Origin: Branchiostoma floridae
Taxonomy: Eukaryota; Chordata; Leptocardii; Amphioxiformes; Branchiostomatidae
Direction: 5' to 3'
Length of the DNA: 64,000 bases
Assembly (NCBI RefSeq): GCF_000003815.2
Contig: NC_049983.1
Location: forward strand, 2,110,310 to 2,174,309
Program-made: the position numbers and the translations under genes
The notes under the pieces: generated by a model
Databases searched by the model: none
Seen by the model: the letters and a program-made list of their open reading frames with translations, nothing else
Told to the model about the DNA's origin: nothing
Shown: positions 46,763 through 58,238 of the stretch, piece by piece
Layout of the letters: every line of letters begins with the position of its first letter
How positions within the stretch are numbered: the stretch's first letter is position 1

Positions 46763-47467
46763 TTACTCGAAAGGGTTCCTTACATCTGCTCTGATACTGG
46801 ACACCAGTCCAACATGTAGCACTAGGTTTGGCTCCACCTTATACCGCGTCAACCCTTTGTCGATGGCGAAATCTGACAGGGCGAAGTCCAAAGGATACCT
46901 CTCCTCACAAGTACCCGTCTTTAGAAATGCCGCTATATCAGCCGCCATCTTTACTGGGTAGACTACTGCAGGTGTACAACAAAAAGGGCCGGTCGTCACG
47001 GTGTATAGTTGCGGGGAAAGCCTTCGCAACTGCAGGAAGTATTGTCTACCAATTGCCCAACACAACAGTACCACGTACACGAACCCGAGGGCGAAAATAA
47101 ACAGTCTTCTTTGTGTCTTATGTCCTCTTTTCTGCAGTACTAAAAGGAAGGCAGTCCCTCCTAAAAACCCTGCCCCTGTTAGTTCTAGGAAAGACCTGGC
47201 GTCGTTCCCGTAACCTTGTAATCTTTCTATATCGTACAACTTCAGAAATGCCCAGTCATCGCTGTGGTGCACAAACTCCCCCTGGCGAATTCTCAGTTTT
47301 AGTCGGTACTGCAGTTTGTGCCGCAGGACGTGGAGTATGTCGGGAGTCGGAAGTGCGTCATCCTCCACCATCAACACATACTCTGGATTTAGCTCCACGC
47401 TCTTTTCCAGACAAAATATATAATCTAGCTTTTCTCTCTCGAACGGGTCCTCTTCTTCTGTTTGTTC
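46763..47467 (-). CDS. PGAP4: PGAP4 exon 4 (terminal)
   Basis: Acceptor TTTCTCGTAAACAG. It encodes the last 234 residues with the EDD metal-site motif, the two internal membrane segments and the conserved C-terminus ending NPFE. Confidence 0.95.
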   Translation of the reverse strand, partial: EQTEEEDPFEREKLDYIFCLEKSVELNPEYVLMVEDDALPTPDILHVLRHKLQYRLKLRIRQGEFVHHSDDWAFLKLYDIERLQGYGNDARSFLELTGAGFLGGTAFLLVLQKRGHKTQRRLFIFALGFVYVVLLCWAIGRQYFLQLRRLSPQLYTVTTGPFCCTPAVVYPVKMAADIAAFLKTGTCEERYPLDFALSDFAIDKGLTRYKVEPNLVLHVGLVSSIRADVRNPFE

Positions 47468-50400
47468 CTGTTTACGAGAAAAATTGTAAAATAAACGGTA
47501 CGATAGAAGCATTAAACCTATCTTGTTTTAATTGGAGTGCGAAGTCGACTTCGGCCACTCTTCCAAGAGCTCCATTAGGGGTGGGAAGTTGGGGTTATGG
47601 ATGTGATGTCATAGGAACACAGGATGTGAGTGGTAAGTTATCAAAAGAATAGAAACTAATAAAAGGAGATAAAAATCCTAGTGAAAATAAACATAGATAT
47701 GAGTGGGCTGCTTTCAGATGAAGTTTTCGGTTTGACCGTGAACTCAGGAAAAAGGTTTTTTGTTCATGTGATAAATTTCTAATTAGATTAGCATGACAGG
47801 TCTGCGAATTGCAGCTATCTACCTGGGCAGGTCAATGGTCCAAAAGGGTATCCGTTAGCCATCGGGGATAAAAATACTGTAAATGCATTAAAGTTCGCAG
47901 GGTATTAATTTCACGGTAGCGGGAAAAAGGACTTTTCGCGGTGGTTTTAAGTTCGTGGTAGCACCATGCACTGTAGTCTCTTACTTCCATGGTAAATTGT
48001 TAGCCGTGGTTTTAAGTTCGCGGCAACCGCAAAAAACCGGGAACATTAAACCACTGCGTAAGTTTCTGCATTTACAGAATACGCTTTTGTCCCATATTGT
48101 ATCTATGCCATCGATAGATCTGCATGGATATCATTAGATCATCTAAAGCCCAAAAGTAATTTCATTGAAATTTTATCTAGTCATTTTGATAACGTATTAG
48201 TGCCGCATAAAATTATAATGTAAATAGTATACCATCCATACATCCATCCAACAACAACCATCTATGGAAACGTACAAAACAAATATAAGATAAGTAAGTA
48301 ATCCAAAGTGATAAAATCTAATAAAAGTTTACCTCGTTACTTTCCCGTTGCACGACGGGAACGTACTTGGACAGGAAGACGGCCTCATGGTGAGCTTCCG
48401 GTGGGACGTTGACATTACACACCTGTGTCAAAGGTAATGTGGGAGCGTGTTTAAACTATAACTGGTGTCCAAAATAGGGAGAAGACTGCAATCTGACAGG
48501 ATCGGGTGGAATCCCTTTCGGATCTTGTACATTTAAAGACATAAACTTCGAGCCATCGGGAGATACCCGGAAGGCATGACACAAAACTTTATTTCAGGCC
48601 TGACTCTTCCTGGTTTCAGTGACAAGCATCACGGTTGCGATGTAACATTCCCACACATTTGGTGGTTACACAACGATTTTCAATTGACTTATCTTGTATG
48701 TAATTTGGGGCCAAGCCTGAGGATGTGACATATTCTGGGCGCGACCATTTTGTTTATTTTAGAGGTCATGTATTTTACTAGCACGTCACTCGTCAGTGTG
48801 ACTACAAGGGAAATTGGGCGAAAAATTCGCAAAGTTGCCGCAATAATTTGTCACCAACAGGATCATCCTCCTACGCAGGGACATCCAACAGCGAAACCGT
48901 CTGTCTGGATGTACCCTGCTTTCTCAACCGTCACTCTTAAATCCTGTGGACGTCCCCCTCCCCAAGCCAGCTGTCAGCCAATCAGAGAATACGATTTTCA
49001 GTTTTCAAAAGGGGTCTCGCATTTAGAAGGGTAAGCTCATGTTAATTACCTCCATGAAATGTCATGGAATGGAGGTTATATTTTCTGTTATGTGTCTCTG
49101 TCTGTGTAGATGATTACTCAAGAACGGCTGGATGGATTGGTTTCATACTTGTTGTGTTGGTGGGGTGTGATGAAAGCTCGAATCGATGAGATTTTGGGAG
49201 CCGTATCTGTCGTTATAATCAATGTAATAATATCAGAAATCACCCCTATATTTGAGATATATTGGTACAGGCTTCGTGCTTTATGTGTTTGTTAATGGGC
49301 TTAGCTCCAAGCAGATGGTGAGGTGACAGCTGTTTGGGGAACCCCGAGTTTTTTTAATATGATAATTAGTTTTATTTATGTCTGCTTAGGATATCATGGA
49401 GATGTGAAGCGTAAGTATAATTGTAAGAAGTTGAGGTACATTTAACGATAATGCTTAACAGGTATGGATGTCTCACATACTGTACTGCTGATTTGAGTGA
49501 CATGGTGATTAAAATGCCATTAGGTCCTCTCATCTGGGTTGGGTGTCAGAAGTTTTATGGGCGAAACAGATGTTCTGATTTTGTTACGATAAGGGACAGT
49601 TGTTAGTTGTCTCTTTCGTAGCCAATGGTACTTGTTTTTTAGCAGACGGGGTTGGCGCCAAGTATTCATCTTACAGTTGGTGTAGGGCTGTCAGAGGAAA
49701 GTGTGCATCTCGTTTTTGTACCGTGTGAACAGCTGATGTTATGACATATTGGTGGAAAATCAAATCACCATCTGACTTAAGTTGGCCACATCCCTTCTTC
49801 TTTCTGAGTTTCCCAACTTCCTCCCACCACACAGCTCTGAGGCACATAGTCGAACCTCAATAATGCTGACAACCTTCAGTGTTCGAAATACCCATCTGCA
49901 ATCTGCAATTTGCAGAAGGTTTTTCAAGATTGCAGAAGAAAAATTAAACAATCTGCAATTTTGCAGAATGAAAAAAATCAGGCTTGGGATTCAATGGTTC
50001 TAATATGTTGGCAAACTAGTGGCATTCTCACCCCTACAAGGCAACATTAGCTCCTGTACATTGTCTTGACTTTGTCTTACTTTTGTTTCCTTATTGGACT
50101 ATACAAAATTTGTCTTCACCTCCTTTGCATATCAATTAATAGTTAGGGTATGAAACCTGCTCTTCAACAGATCTGCTCAGTGTCACTGAAAAAAGTTGGT
50201 TGCTACCTGAAATATCTGTTTCCAAATATCATATCTAGTTAACAATGTTGCTTATTTGCTACATACCTTTATCAGACTGAGTATGTTGTGTGGAATTATA
50301 ACTCGTACATTTATGAATTGATTGGTATACTGTCAAACCTGTCTATAGTGGCCACTCAAGAGCCTGGAGCAATGTGTCCACTATAGAGAAAATGTTGATC

Positions 50401-52333
50401 AATTGACCACAAGCAATAAGTACACAATGATTTCTGTACCCACTGATTTTTCTCACCAAGTAACATTGTCTTGATCGTCTCAAAATTTGATTGACCCTAC
50501 CAAAGTCAAATCTACTGAAAATGATTGATATTACTAGCAGCCGTAGGCTGTATTGTCATGGCAAGGTGGATATGACACCTAAATGGTGGTATCTGGGAAT
50601 AATAACTTCCCAATCCCTGCAGAGAAGCATCATCTTTGAAGAATCTAGAATTACAGTAATGCTTTACATTGCAAAACTAGATATGATTTAAATGCAAGGC
50701 ATTATTAGGTTTGAAAAGGATGTATGGAGGCTTTTATGTTTGCAGAAAATATTTCAAAATTGCAGAAGAAAATGGAAAAAAGTATTTCCACCACTGACCT
50801 TAGACAGTTTAAATGCCAAACATCAAGCTTAAGGGACCACGCTACCATATGACGTCGAGCTCTTAAACGCACATGGACATCCTCTGTGTCATTAAATAAA
50901 TACGCCACTACTTTCCCATAACATTTATATTATATAACCATTACTCTCAAATACAACCGACTATAAACATACATACCATCCACAAAAAGCAATAAATATT
51001 TCATGGAGGTATGAGGTCCCCGAACTCTAGTTTATAAGTAGGGCGGTCGGGAACTAAGGGTGGGGGTTGAGAAAGCAGGGTACATCCAGACAGGTGGTTT
51101 GGCTGTTGGATGCCCCTTCGTAGGAGGATACAACAGGCTCGGTCCCATGAGATACCGGCTTACCTGGAACACAACATCTGCTGCCTCCTCGTGTTCAAGT
51201 AGCTCCGCAAACTGCGTCACCACCTGCGTCAGGTACCTGTGTTTGTTTACACCGTTCTGTGGTTGCCTGGCAATTGTTACCACGGTGATAACTATCTGCG
51301 GCTGGACCCGCTTCAGGACCATGAGGTTGAGTCGTCTGAAGACCCTGTGGCGAGGGCCATGTTTCCTCAGATACTCTTCAGCCTCTGCTATTCTTTGCTG
51401 ATTTTCCTCTAGTATACATGAAAAGCATGCCCGTAAATAACTTCATCAAGTTGGAAATTATTTATATAGTAAGGTTCTTTAGGCAAAACCAGGGAGTACT
51501 TACTTCCAACGTTTCTATGTCTATCAGACACCTTAATCAGGGTAGAATGACTGGAAACGACTTTTTGCTGCTAATTATAGACGATGTAGGTGGCGAGGGG
51601 GATACAAGCTGAGCGACGTTTGGGACGGCATTCTTGCTGCTGCAGCGCCACCTACATCGGCTATAAGTAGCAGCAAGAAGTAGTAGTTTCCAGTCATTCT
51701 ACCCTAATGATGGTGTCTGATAGACATTGAAACGTCCGGAAGTAAGTAAATTTGCAACTTCTCTCCCTGAATACATGACATATATTGTTAAAGGTTCGAT
51801 CAAACGTTGCGTTGGAAATTGGCAACAAATTGGCAAACGGGTGTAGTCAGCCAAAATGTATCTATTTGCCTTGGTAGCGAAAAAAAAGCCTAAGCCAGCA
51901 TCTTATGCTAGTAGGATCTGCTTGGAGATCAAANNNNNNNNNNNNNNNNNNNNNNNNNNNNNNNNNNNNNNNNNNNNNNNNNNNNNNNNNNNNNNNNNNN
52001 NNNNNNNNNNNNNNNNNNNNNNNNNNNNNNNNNTAGTGATGTGAATATATTTACTTTGGGGGGACCCCCGAGGGCGATATTAATATTTCCATGATATATT
52101 TGATGGAGATCAGATTCATAATAGTTATGGATATTCGTTTATTATTTAATCTGAACAAAGAGTAGGTTTGTAGATAAAATCAATTTCGAGTCACCTATAG
52201 CTCGATCCAGATGCTTCTGCCTGTCCGTCATGACGTCATACCGGAAGTACATGGAGTAACGCATATCCCAGCACAAGAGCGGAAGTGCTATGACGTAGGT
52301 AATGAAGTAGAGGGCTGCGAATCGGTAGTACAT
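46763..52333 (-). CDS. PGAP4: PGAP4 (TMEM246), Golgi GPI-GalNAc transferase, 4 coding exons
   Basis: Exons 52333-52195, 51408-51164, 48422-48333 and 47467-46763 join in frame (phase 1, 0, 0) into 392 residues plus stop; human PGAP4 is about 403. PGAP4 adds the N-acetylgalactosamine side branch to the first mannose of GPI anchors in the Golgi. An N-terminal membrane segment spans residues 5-22. VITVVTIARQPQ is in the first luminal part, VCNVNV and LSKYVPVV are in exon 3, YVLMVEDDALP holds the DxD-like metal site (193-195), and two further membrane segments (about 256-270 and 280-297) interrupt the fold, as is typical of this enzyme. RQYFLQLRRLSPQLY, CCTPAVVYP and VEPNLVLHVGLVSS are strongly conserved. 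The start is taken as the ATG in exon 1; an acceptor-like TTTTAG at 52371 suggests a 5' UTR intron. All catalytic landmarks are intact. Confidence 0.93.
47874..48080 (+). mobile_element. MITE of the TACTGTAAATGCATT family, copy 2
   Basis: Ends ATACTGTAAATGCATT and CTGCATTTACAGAAT are inverted; the interior has GGTAGCGGG-AAAAGGACTTTTCGCGG and repeated GTTTTAAGTTCG. It is related to 38808-38971 and lies in PGAP4 intron 3. Confidence 0.7.
48333..48422 (-). CDS. PGAP4: PGAP4 exon 3 (90 bases)
   Basis: Acceptor CCTTTGACACAG and donor AACGAG|GTAAAC. It encodes VCNVNVPPEAHHEAVFLSKY and VPVVQRESNE, matching the CNV-LLSKYVPVANR part of PGAP4. The exon is phase 0 at both ends. Confidence 0.9.
48855..48965 (+). 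repeat. Dispersed repeat, inverted partner of 51045-51150
   Basis: ATCCTCCTACGCAGGGACATC and GGATGTACCCTGCTTTCTC here are inverted at 51060-51130. Both copies lie in PGAP4 intron 2, one of them against the donor of exon 2. Confidence 0.7.
49040..50700. other. PGAP4 intron 2, no gene
   Basis: It contains a repeat-like block at 49040-49150 (CCATGAAATGTCATGGAATGG, itself a short palindrome) and the dispersed GTGGCCACT/TATAGAGAAAATG segment near 50350. No coding signal was seen. Confidence 0.5.
51045..51150 (-). repeat. Dispersed repeat, inverted partner of 48855-48965
   Basis: The minus strand reads GTATCCTCCTACGAAGGGGC and GGATGTACCCTGCTTTCTC; it begins within 15 bases of the PGAP4 exon 2 donor. 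Confidence 0.7.
51164..51408 (-). CDS. PGAP4: PGAP4 exon 2
   Basis: Acceptor TATACTAG, donor TTCCAG|GTAAGC. It encodes ENQQRIAEAEEYLRKHG and the first strand of the enzyme fold (QIVITVVTIARQPQ). Confidence 0.9.
51497..51750. mobile_element. Long-hairpin MITE
   Basis: TACTTACTTCC-AACGTTTC, TCTATCAGACACC, GGGTAGAATGACTGGAAAC, GATGTAGGTGGCG on the left are mirrored by CGCCACCTACATCG, GTTTCCAGTCATTCTACCC, GGTGTCTGATAGACA, GAAACGT-GGAAGTAAGTAA. Arms are about 100 bases each, with a loop of about 50. Confidence 0.8.
51934..52033. other. Assembly gap (100 N)
   Basis: 100 N in PGAP4 intron 1. Confidence 0.95.
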
Positions 52334-52370
52334 AATCCTTCCTCTAGACCAGAAGTCTTGATGATGAGAT
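52195..52370 (-). CDS. PGAP4: PGAP4 exon 1 (coding from 52333)
   Basis: The exon runs from an acceptor-like CTAATTTTAG to the donor ATAG|GTGACT. The coding part gives MYYRFAALYFITYVIALP and on to HLDRAI, a short cytosolic tail and membrane anchor. The frame is also open upstream of the ATG to the exon edge (RSHHQDFWSRGRI), so a longer N-terminus from an upstream exon is possible. Confidence 0.8.
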
Positions 52371-52859
52371 CTAAAATTAGAGGAAATAGAATAAAGAGAC
52401 TCTTTTTTAAAATAGGCTGATTCCTTAGCCCCATCCAAGAAAATGCAAATATCCAGTCACTCTATTATTGGCCAAATAGCTAATTGGCATTCTGTCATTG
52501 ACTGAACTGCTAATTGTGATGGTTAGTCATACTCTATCTGTTAAGCACTCAAAACAAAGTGAGTCTGTGTAATGTATTTGTCACATTTCTTAAAAAGAAT
52601 AAAACTCCTTGAGATATAAAAAGGCACAGCTGTGGTATAATCACCGTAAACAACTTTTGTTAATAGTCAATTGTATTATTGTTTGATAATAAAAAAGTAA
52701 ATGGGAGCTCCTGATTGGTCAATCCCTTCTGCCTTTAAAATGCATTTTAGAAATTTTTGGATTGCTTATGTTTATTATTTTTCATTAATTCGGCAAATTA
52801 TATCTTATTATCAATAATCAATATTGACCGAGGCAACATGCTGTACATAAATTTAATAT

Positions 52860-53045
52860 GCCATCGATCTTGTGTGCTTGGGAAGGGATCTTAACACGAC
52901 TTTCCTCCCTTCACTAGGGTAGAGAAAACAGTACCTATCTTCGGTAAGGGCCCTCCCTCAGATAGGACAAATAACCCAAAACACTTACGGAAAAGACTAG
53001 GGGACCGTCCTCAGTGTAAGTGGTTCAAAACCTTAAGTCCTATGG
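52860..53045 (+). mobile_element. SINE body fragment (same family as 24285-24563)
   Basis: GATCTTGTGTGCTTGGGAAGG, TTCGGTAAGGGCCCTCCCTC, AGATAGGACA and GTGGTTCAAAACCTTAAGTCC align with the body of the SINE at 24.3-24.56 kb. Confidence 0.6.
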
Positions 53046-53139
53046 CCACAACTGATGTAATTGCTGTCGTATTGAGGTCACATGAGTTAGCACCGAATGG
53101 CAGCAGTTCCAGACCTTTGTACTTTAGCAACGCTTATTT

Positions 53140-53280
53140 TAAGCTCCCCACAATTCAATTGTCAATCCTAATGCATGGCGCAGAAGCCTGGACCCTGACA
53201 GCCACTAAAGAACGTCTCCTGGACGCCTTTGACCATTTAGCCTTAAGCCTTGTCTTAAGACAAATCCAATCAGCCCTATA
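53140..53280 (+). pseudogene. LINE reverse-transcriptase C-terminal relic
   Basis: The frame encodes LSILMHGAEAWTLTATKERL and LDAFDHLAL, the standard C-terminal RT motif of many non-LTR retrotransposons (LLYG-E-WTLT---ERRL-AF---CLR). Only about 45 codons remain, flanked by SINE fragments on both sides. Confidence 0.65.
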
Positions 53281-53283
53281 AGT

Positions 53284-53380
53284 CGTGTTAATAGCCCTTC
53301 TCAAGGGCACAAGATCAGTGGCATATCAACTGATTTGAACCCAGAACTTCTGGGTTATGTAACACACACAATAGCTTCAC
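53284..53380 (-). mobile_element. SINE head fragment
   Basis: The minus strand carries AGTTCTGGGTTCAAATCAG (box B-like) followed by CACTGATCTTGTGCCCTTGAG, the junction seen in the SINE at 24.3-24.56 kb. Confidence 0.5.
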
Positions 53381-53399
53381 ACATAGCTTCTTCATTCAT

Positions 53400-56300
53400 T
53401 GAGCACAAACAACCCATACTGCTAAAACAGCTTTTGTCCCAATGGGCTTTCGTAGGTCCAAGTAGCCTGACGTGATAGCCAGCCCATGTAGACAGCCCAG
53501 GTAGACAGCCCAGCCTTTTCCGTAAACCCGTAAAATAGGACGTACCTTATTCATGAACGGAACTACGGATCTTCTTGGAAATCCAGGCGATAGACTCAGT
53601 ACACACCTGGATGTGAAAATATTTCCTTCTGGTCACTTTTTGCTCCCAACTCTCCAAAAATATCTCCAGAGCAATGACTGGTATTGTCGTAAGTCTGTAG
53701 AACCTTCATAGTTGAGCTCCGTGTTCCAAGTACGTGGTAAGTCACGAAGACCACGGTTCGAGTCGGGGGAAATTCGTATCCTTGTCGGATCGGAGCTGTC
53801 GTCATCCGGAAAGGGGACGTAACATGGAGTCCCTTGTTCGAGTAGGTGTCCCGAGCACGTTGTACCAGCCTAATTACTCAAATTAGTACCGTCATGGCTG
53901 TATAAACTGTTTTAATTGAAGCCAGAATACAAATGGCACGTCTCGAGCACAGCTTCTCAGGTGAGCGATCGGCTAAATTACTTCCGGGTGTTACATAAAG
54001 GTCAAAGGTCATCAGTGACAGACAATGTGGGTCAACACCTGAAGGACGTCCTTGGTGTCAGATATCACATGACACAGAAGGAACGCTTTACTTGTATTCT
54101 CTGGAACAAAACTTGGACTAATGTTACTGATTTTATAAATATTATGAAGGTGGGCCCTGACATGCCGACACGGATTTTTTTACAAGTCTTTTTATTTCTG
54201 AGGGGATATTTACGACTCGTTTTTGTTGTCAATGACTATTTTTTTTAGTAGAAAAGTTAATAACCAAGTCGAAACAGGTGCCATCTGCATTTAAGATATG
54301 GTTTTAGTTAAGATATCCTTTTTAATCAAGACGAAATAAAGTTATAGAATACACTACGAATTCCCAGGAAAAGAAAATGATTTTTTATTCTGACGGGATG
54401 TTGGCTCATTCCTTCTCGTGTTAAGGAAATTTAGGGTCCATTTGGAATGCCCACCTGAATGGACGTGAATGTGGCACAAATTTTGCAAATACTTCATTCC
54501 GGTTGGTTCTACTTGATTCCTCCTGATTTGGTTTCATGTTTGATGGCCCTTAACTACTGTTACAGTAGCTTCATTATATTAACATGCGTCATGTATCGCA
54601 CAGGGAGACAACTTTGAAAGTTCACAATACACTACAGGTATGGGTCTTTATTTCCTTTTTTATTTGAAAAGCGACCATAGTAAAACAATATAAACATCAC
54701 CGCCGTTGTTTTACCCGGGAGAGTATAGCCGTAAGAAAAATATTTAATAAACGCTGAAAATGACACATACATGTAGCCTTTGATTATTGAATAGCTATCT
54801 TTATGGAAACGTCCTACATATATCCAGTGCTGAGTGTGTGTGTGTGTGTGTGCTTAGGGGGTGTGCTTTAAGGAAATAAAATGCACTTGGATCTATTCAG
54901 CGACTGACATCCAAGGGGGTTAATCATATCAACAGATCAATTAAAACTAGCGGAATATGTAGAATTCCCAGTAAATATTGTTTGTCCAAAAGTTTTTTTT
55001 TTTAATTGTCTTGCAATTATTCTTTGAACCTATTCAGACATTTCCTTTTTTGGTCCAAATGGGATGGGGGTGGATGGGTGGGTGTTGGGGGTTCTTGGTT
55101 GGGCTTTTGAGGCCTGCACTTTGTAACTCTTGTAACTCCTGAGCAACATGTTATATGACCGCCAAACTTTCAGAGTGATGTTAATATGATATGAGTATTG
55201 TTCCCTAAACGTCGACGTCGTTATGACGTCGCTATGACGTAATTTTTATTTTACCAATGTGATTGTATTGGCTGGAAACATGGCAACACTGTATTCCCAG
55301 AAACCTCAAGGTATGCTACAAAAGCGTAACAATTGAAGATAGAATAATTATGTCTGCTACGACTTCTGTTGTCAAGGAATCATAAGCTAGCTATTTGAGT
55401 CCACCTTTTTGGTCTTTGAGCGTTGACGTCATGAAACTAGCATAATTTATGCATACTTAAGTTTTTCTAATTACGGAAAGTTGAACTAAATTTCATAATG
55501 TTGCATTTATAGCAAAGGTCGAACCAGGCATTTTATTGAATTATCCACACTTGCTACTACATAATTTGTTCCCTACCTTGAAGTTTGCTGGGAATCTAAT
55601 TTTGTCATGGTACCAGCCAGAGACATCACATACACATACCATACAAAATACGTGGTCAAACAATAATCAACGCGGGGTGACATAGACTTTCTGATACTTA
55701 TTACCCCCTCCTGCAAAAAGTGGTGTGTTCCTGACGTTACTACTGGAGTAAGAATGGGTCATTCTGTGAACAAGATTGACCGACAATTTAGAGGGGTACG
55801 TCCATGTAGTTAATTCAGTGTTGAAAGTACAGTTTAGCAATTTTCTATAATAGTTGTTAAGGTGTTACAGGAGTTATAAACGTGGACCTGAAGTACCCCC
55901 CTCCCCCTCTCCATGGTTATAGATTGACCAAAGAATCCCGGTCTGCTTATGGTTACAGATAGGGAGGGAGACAAAAGAGAGAAAATAAAGACACGATATC
56001 AACAAAAGGTCGAGTAGATATATTATTTGTTCCACAAAATTACATACCTCCAGGGTTACCTTACAAGACGGAAAACAACTTTGTACAAACTTCAGTCCAC
56101 TACAAAATCATTATGATGATGACTTGCTTATCATTCAGAAACCCTTCAAAGGAACAAGCCTCTGTAGGCAGCCCTGTGGCTGCATTGGCAGGCTAGTTTA
56201 GAATTTCGGAATTGAAAACAGAACTTTTGACAAAAAGTTATCATATAAGTAAAGTTTTTAACACAAAATCACTGAGCAAGTTAAAAAAAAGACTGTTTAT

Positions 56301-56960
56301 AAACGGAAATCGTTAAGAAAGTACACAATTTGGTAGATAAGACTTTTCGTTAATCGAGTGCTGTAAGCTCTGTTATGCCTCACATGTTTTTTGAAATATA
56401 TGAACATGTGACACATATCACATGAAAATATATAAACATAACGTTAGAACAAAGTTAAATGCTCTTACGAATATGAAGACTTCCTACGCCTACAATTTGA
56501 TATATAATAAACTGTTTCATAAGAGAGCATAAAGAACCATTTAGTAAGGATATTATGAGCAAAATTGCTTTTGGCTGCTAATATCAAACAATGCACCAAA
56601 GTTAAAATTATATCAGATTCTATGAAATTGTTTTTATTAACCTTTTACATGGTTTACATATGTTATTTTCTTCTATTACATTTTCGATCAGATTTATCTC
56701 ACCTCAGATTTATGCTGTATAAAAAAGAAATATCGTAATTTTCAACTAACTGACTCCAGTCTTTTTTTTAAATAATCATAATGGGCATTACAATAGTGTC
56801 ATAGGAGCGGTGGATGGCTCATTTCTTGACAAAGTTGGTTAGTCATAATTTGGGGTCACTCTTCCTTTGAACATTACAGTTTCACTTTGATCTATAATGC
56901 CCTTTTCGAGCTAAGATGAACTTTCAAGTAGCGTCTCAGTACATTTTCGTTATGCACAAC
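53400..56960. other. No recognisable gene
   Basis: Non-coding. A TGTG run lies at 54836-54852. A copy of the 11.6-kb foldback arm lies at 54340-54450, and TGACGTCA-type repeat sequence at 55200-55440. An open stretch at about 53966-54148 (LKDVLGVRYHMTQKERF) is followed by GTGGGC but matches no family I know. Confidence 0.5.
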
Positions 56961-57224
56961 CTGCTTAGAACCCTCCATATGGCCTATAAGGGTTATCAGG
57001 GGTAGCTACTTCGCCATTGTCCTTCCCATAGGTTAACTGACAAGTACCTTTTACATTTTTCTTACCCTTATTTATTGGGTGATCATTAGCAGCTGTCCCT
57101 CTTTTATACGTATTTAGACCAACCTCAGATGACATATAGAGTTTAGAAGAGTTATCTTTTACGTCTTTGTCCATCCTATAGATTTGCTGAGAAGTACCTT
57201 ATACTCCTTTATCATTTTTATTCA

Positions 57225-58238
57225 TTACCTGCGATGAACAGCAGCATATTTTGCTTTCTTATCCTTACCATAGTCCATATCAATTCCAAGATGATCAGGC
57301 ATTGCATCTGCATCACTGTTTTCACACAATTTGATATGATGCTCGAGGTCAGGATTATCAGGTACTGTTCCATTATCATCATCCCCTAGCACATCAGTGT
57401 GTTGTACATGCACACAGTTTTATTACTTAAAAGACATCATTATTTTCATATATATTGAATTGGTCTTCAGTTGTAGGTTTAAAAATGACTGTTTTCTGTT
57501 CACCCTTTTCACTCACGGTTGCAGGAAAGTCTTCCTTATCATTATCATTTTCATATGCATTTGTGTGAAGCTCCGATACAGAGTCAGCAGTCAAAACGTC
57601 ATCGTCATTTTCATACACATTTGTGTCTGACTCAGCTATGGGAACAGCTAGTGCTACTTCATCATTATTTTCATGTACATAGAATTGGTCTTCAGTTGCA
57701 GGTTTTAAAAGCCCTTTTCACCCACGGTTACCGAATGAATAGGAACGTCTTCCTTATCATTATCATTTTCATATACGTATGTGTGATGCTCCGATAAAGA
57801 GTCAGCAGTCAAAACGTCATCGTCATTTTCATACACATTTGTGTCTGACTCAGGTATAGGAACAGCTAGTGCTACTTCATCATTATTTTCATACACGTTT
57901 GTGTCTAAACCGGATAGAGAATCAGCTGTCGGAACTTCATCGTCATTTTCATACACATTTGTTTTTGACTCAGCTATGGGAACAGCTAGTGCTACTTCAT
58001 CATTATTTTCATACACGTTTGTGTCTAACCCAGATAAGGAACCAGCTGCCAGAACTTCATCGTCATTTTCATACACATCTGTGTTTGGCTCAGATATAGT
58101 TGGCGCTACTTCATCAGTATTTTTATACACGTTTGTGTCTAACCCAGATAAGGAACCAGCTGCCAGAACTTCATCGTCATTTTCATACACATCCGTGTTT
58201 GGCTCAGATATAGTTGTCCGCTACTTCATACAGTATTT
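57225..58238 (-). pseudogene. Disabled cytoplasmic-tail region of the LRR-Ig receptor: VYEN tyrosine repeats
   Basis: Directly downstream of the receptor stop, the minus strand continues with about a dozen repeats of 20 residues (60 bases), alternating two types: TNVYENDDEVLAAGSLSGLD and TNVYENNDEVALAVPIAES. The first stretch (58190-57705) is in the receptor's own frame. A 16-base deletion near 57710, judged against the sister segment at 57500-57530, shifts the frame, and the rest (57618-57427, then 57413-57225) lies in two frames. VYEN is a classic pY-x-N type site for Grb2-like SH2 domains, so the array probably served as a phosphotyrosine docking tail. The related pseudogene at 44.2-44.86 kb has the same tail order, which shows the tail once belonged to the protein. 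Confidence 0.75.

Noticed and set aside
47113..47652. 179-codon plus-strand frame
   Set aside because: It is antisense to PGAP4 exon 4 and its acceptor; PGAP4 on the minus strand is strongly supported by conserved motifs.
53705..53780. tRNA-like box B (GGTTCGAGTC) on the plus strand
   Set aside because: Box A is unclear and no cloverleaf could be drawn; at most a SINE scrap.
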